Notes under the pieces: model-generated
Database searches by the model: none
Told to the model about the DNA's origin: nothing
Seen by the model: the letters and a program-made list of their open reading frames with translations, nothing else
Part shown: piece by piece, positions 61,672 through 64,000 of the stretch
Layout: each line of letters starts with the position of its first letter
Numbering within the stretch: the stretch's first letter is position 1
Assembly (NCBI RefSeq): GCF_021147775.1
Contig: NZ_JAGTPK010000011.1
Span: 62,001 to 126,000 of the forward strand
Length of the DNA: 64,000 nt
DNA from: Pseudomonas californiensis
GTDB taxonomy: Bacteria > Pseudomonadota > Gammaproteobacteria > Pseudomonadales > Pseudomonadaceae
Direction of reading: 5' to 3'
Made by a program: the position numbers and the translations under genes

Positions 61672-62697
61672 ATGGTGTTGAACAAACGTGCAACGGCAGT
61701 CCTGGCGGCTGGCGTTCTGGCCCTTTCAAGTGCAGCCGCCATGGCCGCCGAAAGCGTCAACTTCGTAAGCTGGGGTGGCTCCACACAGGACGCCCAGAAA
61801 CAGGCGTGGGCGGCTCCGTTCACCAAATCCAGCGGCATCACCGTCGTGCAGGACGGCCCGACTGACTACGGCAAACTCAAGGCCATGGTTGAAAGCGGCA
61901 ACGTGCAGTGGGACGTCGTTGATGTCGAAGCCGACTTCGCCCTGCGCGCCGCTGCCGAAGGCCTGCTGGAGCCTCTGGATTTCAATACCATCAAGCGCGA
62001 CAGAATCGACCCGCGCTTTGTGTCCGACCACGGCGCCGGTTCGTTCTTCTTCTCCTTCGTGCTGGGCTACAACGTAGGCAAGGTTGGCGCCAAACCGCCG
62101 GTCGACTGGGCAGCCATGTTCGACACCAAGACCTACCCTGGCAAACGTGCAATGTACAAATGGCCGAGCCCAGGCGTGCTTGAGCTGGCTCTGCTCGCCG
62201 ATGGTGTCGCAGCCGACAAGCTCTACCCTCTCGACCTGGACCGCGCCTTCAAGAAGCTCGACACCATCAAGAAAGACATCGTCTGGTGGGGCGGCGGTGC
62301 CCAGTCGCAACAGTTGCTCGCGTCCGGCGAAGCCGTCATGGGCCAGATGTGGAACGGCCGCGTCTACGCCCTTCAACAGGATGGCGCCCCGGTGGGTGTG
62401 AGCTGGAAGCAGAATCTGGTTATGGCCGACTTCCTGGTAGTGCCAAAAGGCGCCAGGAACAAGGATGCCGCAATGAAGTTCATTGCCGAAGCAACCAGCC
62501 CACGCGGTCAGGCTGACTTCTCCAACCTGAGCGCCTACGCCCCGGTAAACCTCGACAGCGTGGCACGCCTGGACTCAACGCTGGCGAAAAACCTGCCGAC
62601 CGCCTATGCCCCGGACCAGATCACTCTCGACTTCGCATACTGGGCCAAGAACGGTCCGGACATTGCGACACGGTGGAACGAATGGCTGGTCAAGTAA
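61672..62697 (+). CDS. ABC transporter periplasmic binding protein, spermidine/putrescine (PotD) type
   Basis: 341 residues from ATG 61672 (GAGGGCG site). The signal peptide ends near AAAMAA. The mature protein begins ESVNFVSWGGSTQDAQKQAW, the standard PotD-family start, and contains VQWDVVDVEADFALRAAAEG and WWGGGAQSQQLLASGEAVMG. The family binds polyamines and also other organic amines and acids. Its place behind a GntR operator implies it imports the substrate of this catabolic cluster. The 166-base leader has no riboswitch I recognise. Confidence 0.93.
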   Translation: MVLNKRATAVLAAGVLALSSAAAMAAESVNFVSWGGSTQDAQKQAWAAPFTKSSGITVVQDGPTDYGKLKAMVESGNVQWDVVDVEADFALRAAAEGLLEPLDFNTIKRDRIDPRFVSDHGAGSFFFSFVLGYNVGKVGAKPPVDWAAMFDTKTYPGKRAMYKWPSPGVLELALLADGVAADKLYPLDLDRAFKKLDTIKKDIVWWGGGAQSQQLLASGEAVMGQMWNGRVYALQQDGAPVGVSWKQNLVMADFLVVPKGARNKDAAMKFIAEATSPRGQADFSNLSAYAPVNLDSVARLDSTLAKNLPTAYAPDQITLDFAYWAKNGPDIATRWNEWLVK

Positions 62698-62699
62698 AA

Positions 62700-63638
62700 A
62701 TGACGGCTGCGGTTACCCGACCTTCCAACCCGGCCGGGGGTGCGTCCAGCACCGCCGGTGCGGCTATCAAAAAGGCGGCGACCATGCAGCCCTCCACCTC
62801 CCTTGCCCAGCGCTGGCGTGGCAGTCGTAATCTGCTTCCGGCGCTGATCTTCCTGGGTCTGTTCTTCTTCGCACCCTTGATCGGCCTGTTGCTGCGCGGC
62901 GTACTGGAGCCCACACCGGGCCTTGGCAACTACGAGCAACTGTTCGCCAACTCGGCGTATTCGCGGGTGTTGCTCAATACCTTTTCGGTCGCGGGCCTGG
63001 TCACGCTGTTCAGCCTGTTGCTGGGCTTCCCGCTGGCCTGGGTGATTACCTTGGTACCGCGTGGCTGGGGCCGCTGGATTTTCAACATCGTGCTGCTGTC
63101 GATGTGGACCAGTCTGTTGGCGCGCACTTATTCCTGGCTGGTGCTGTTGCAGGCATCCGGGGTCATCAACAGGTGTCTGATGGCGATGGGCATCATCGAT
63201 CAGCCACTGGAAATGGTTCATAACCTGACAGGCGTGGTGATCGGGATGAGCTACATCATGATCCCGTTCATCGTGCTGCCCCTGCAGGCGACCATGCAGG
63301 CCATCGACCCGATGGTGTTGCAGGCCGGTTCGATCTGCGGTGCAAGTCCATGGACCAACTTTTTCAGGGTATTCCTGCCGCTGTGCCGTCCGGGGCTGTT
63401 CTCCGGTGGTCTGATGGTGTTTGTCATGTCGCTCGGTTACTACGTCACCCCGGCACTGCTCGGTGGGGCGCAGAACATGATGCTGCCTGAGTTCATCGTC
63501 CAGCAGGTGCAGTCGTTCCTCAACTGGGGCCTGGCCAGCGCCGCTGCAGCGCTGCTGATCCTGATCACCCTGGTGCTGTTCTACTTCTACCTGAAGCTCC
63601 AACCGGAATCCCCGGTCGGCGCCAGTAATGCGAGGTAA
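62700..63638 (+). CDS. ABC transporter permease, PotB type
   Basis: 312 residues from ATG 62700, or 284 if the ATG at 62784 with its AAGGCGG site is used. The first membrane helix begins around residue 45 (LLPALIFLGLFFFAPLIGL). Six helices follow, and the EAA-like loop is DPMVLQAGSICGASPWTNFFRVFLP. It pairs with the next permease. It is 3 bases from the binding-protein gene. Confidence 0.9.
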   Translation: MTAAVTRPSNPAGGASSTAGAAIKKAATMQPSTSLAQRWRGSRNLLPALIFLGLFFFAPLIGLLLRGVLEPTPGLGNYEQLFANSAYSRVLLNTFSVAGLVTLFSLLLGFPLAWVITLVPRGWGRWIFNIVLLSMWTSLLARTYSWLVLLQASGVINRCLMAMGIIDQPLEMVHNLTGVVIGMSYIMIPFIVLPLQATMQAIDPMVLQAGSICGASPWTNFFRVFLPLCRPGLFSGGLMVFVMSLGYYVTPALLGGAQNMMLPEFIVQQVQSFLNWGLASAAAALLILITLVLFYFYLKLQPESPVGASNAR

Positions 63639-63644
63639 GCCGCC

Positions 63645-64000
63645 ATGCTCCTGACACCCAATGCCATGAGCCCAGGATTGCGAACAGGTCTTTACCTGAC
63701 CACGGGCCTGATCGCACTGTTCCTGCTGTTGCCGATCCTGTTTATCGTCCTGCTGTCTTTCGGCTCCTCCCAGTGGCTGATGTTTCCGCCGCCGGGCTGG
63801 ACGCTCAAGTGGTATCAGCAGTTTTTCTCAAACCCCGAGTGGATGGCCGCTGCGGCATCCAGCTTCAAGGTCGCCATTCTGACCACCATCAGCGCCGTGG
63901 CGCTGGGCCTGCCGACTGCTTTTGCCCTGGTTCGCGGCCGTTTTCCTGGTCGTGACCTGCTGTACGGCATCTTCACCCTGCCGATGATCGTTCCTTTGGT
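63645..64000 (+). CDS. ABC transporter permease, PotC type (cut by window end)
   Basis: The frame opens at ATG 63645, 6 bases after the previous stop, and runs off the window after 118 codons. It has a hydrophobic first helix (LIALFLLLPILFIVLLSF), the PotC-like SQWLMFPPPGWTLKWYQQFF loop, and a second helix. This is the partner permease of the importer. The ATPase and further pathway genes are expected to the right. Confidence 0.9.
   Translation, partial: MLLTPNAMSPGLRTGLYLTTGLIALFLLLPILFIVLLSFGSSQWLMFPPPGWTLKWYQQFFSNPEWMAAAASSFKVAILTTISAVALGLPTAFALVRGRFPGRDLLYGIFTLPMIVPL

Noticed and set aside
62604-63602. 332-codon open frame, minus strand, Gln/His-rich
   Set aside because: Exact antisense shadow of the permease gene; its odd composition results from the complement of hydrophobic codons.
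1-64000. CRISPR arrays, insertion sequences, toxin-antitoxin pairs, phage genes
   Set aside because: No regularly spaced repeats, transposase motifs or phage structural genes were seen on either strand.

Overview
The window looks like chromosomal DNA of a fluorescent Pseudomonas, most likely the P. syringae group. This is a judgement from protein families and gene order, with no database search. The supporting features are the cysI-DUF934 pair, a complete mtlEFGK-D-Y-Z mannitol operon of the Pseudomonas fluorescens type with its AraC-family regulator, Pseudomonas-style REP palindromes and a moderately high G+C content. No phage, insertion sequence, CRISPR array or integrase was seen, so this appears to be resident chromosome with a few accessory modules.

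Layout. 1-5,000: a periplasmic sugar-binding-like protein (cut by the left edge), a 37-residue membrane peptide, cysI with its DUF934 partner, and sohB. 5,200-12,200: mostly metabolic genes, namely a histidine phosphatase, an SCP2 protein, a phosphotransferase/SDR pair, a Gfo/Idh/MocA oxidoreductase, a TauE/SafE exporter, nudC and a dienoyl-CoA isomerase-like crotonase. 12,300-24,600: a dense signalling island. A KaiC-like double ATPase is translationally coupled to a hybrid histidine kinase. Facing it is a five-gene operon of a CHASE3-GAF kinase with three receiver domains, CheR, CheB, a receiver-kinase and a lone receiver. A further single-domain response regulator overlaps a glycosyltransferase gene.

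24,600-35,000: cobF, then mannitol uptake and catabolism. Mannitol enters through MtlEFGK, is oxidised to fructose by MtlD and phosphorylated by the fructokinase MtlZ, next to a xylulokinase-type kinase. 35,000-38,600: an orphan 181-residue protein behind a sigma-54 promoter with an upstream TGTCA dyad array, an EAL-domain remnant, an alcohol dehydrogenase and a small NUDIX hydrolase. 38,600-39,120: two tandem tRNA-Val(GAC) genes, each with its own promoter and terminator. 39,250-54,650: housekeeping and stress genes, including a PuuB-like oxidase, a C39-like lipoprotein without its cysteine, TerC, NhaR, an MFS exporter, YceH, a shikimate dehydrogenase homologue, PBP7, an SSADH-like dehydrogenase, an SDR and a formaldehyde-dehydrogenase-like ADH.

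54,850-64,000: a coherent catabolic island encoding a DUF1185 protein, alpha/beta hydrolase, aldehyde dehydrogenase, flavin reductase, GntR-family regulator, NUDIX hydrolase, DUF1330 protein, a RibB protein with a decayed GTP-cyclohydrolase domain, and a spermidine/putrescine-type ABC importer that runs off the right edge. The palindrome TGGTATACCA stands before the first operon and before ribB, and a one-mismatch copy stands before the importer, so the three units probably form one GntR regulon. The substrate is unknown. The gene set suggests a flavin-dependent oxygenase pathway whose oxygenase lies outside the window.

The signals I rate highest are this GntR regulon, the KaiC-centred signalling island, and the sigma-54-controlled orphan protein at 35,040-35,711.
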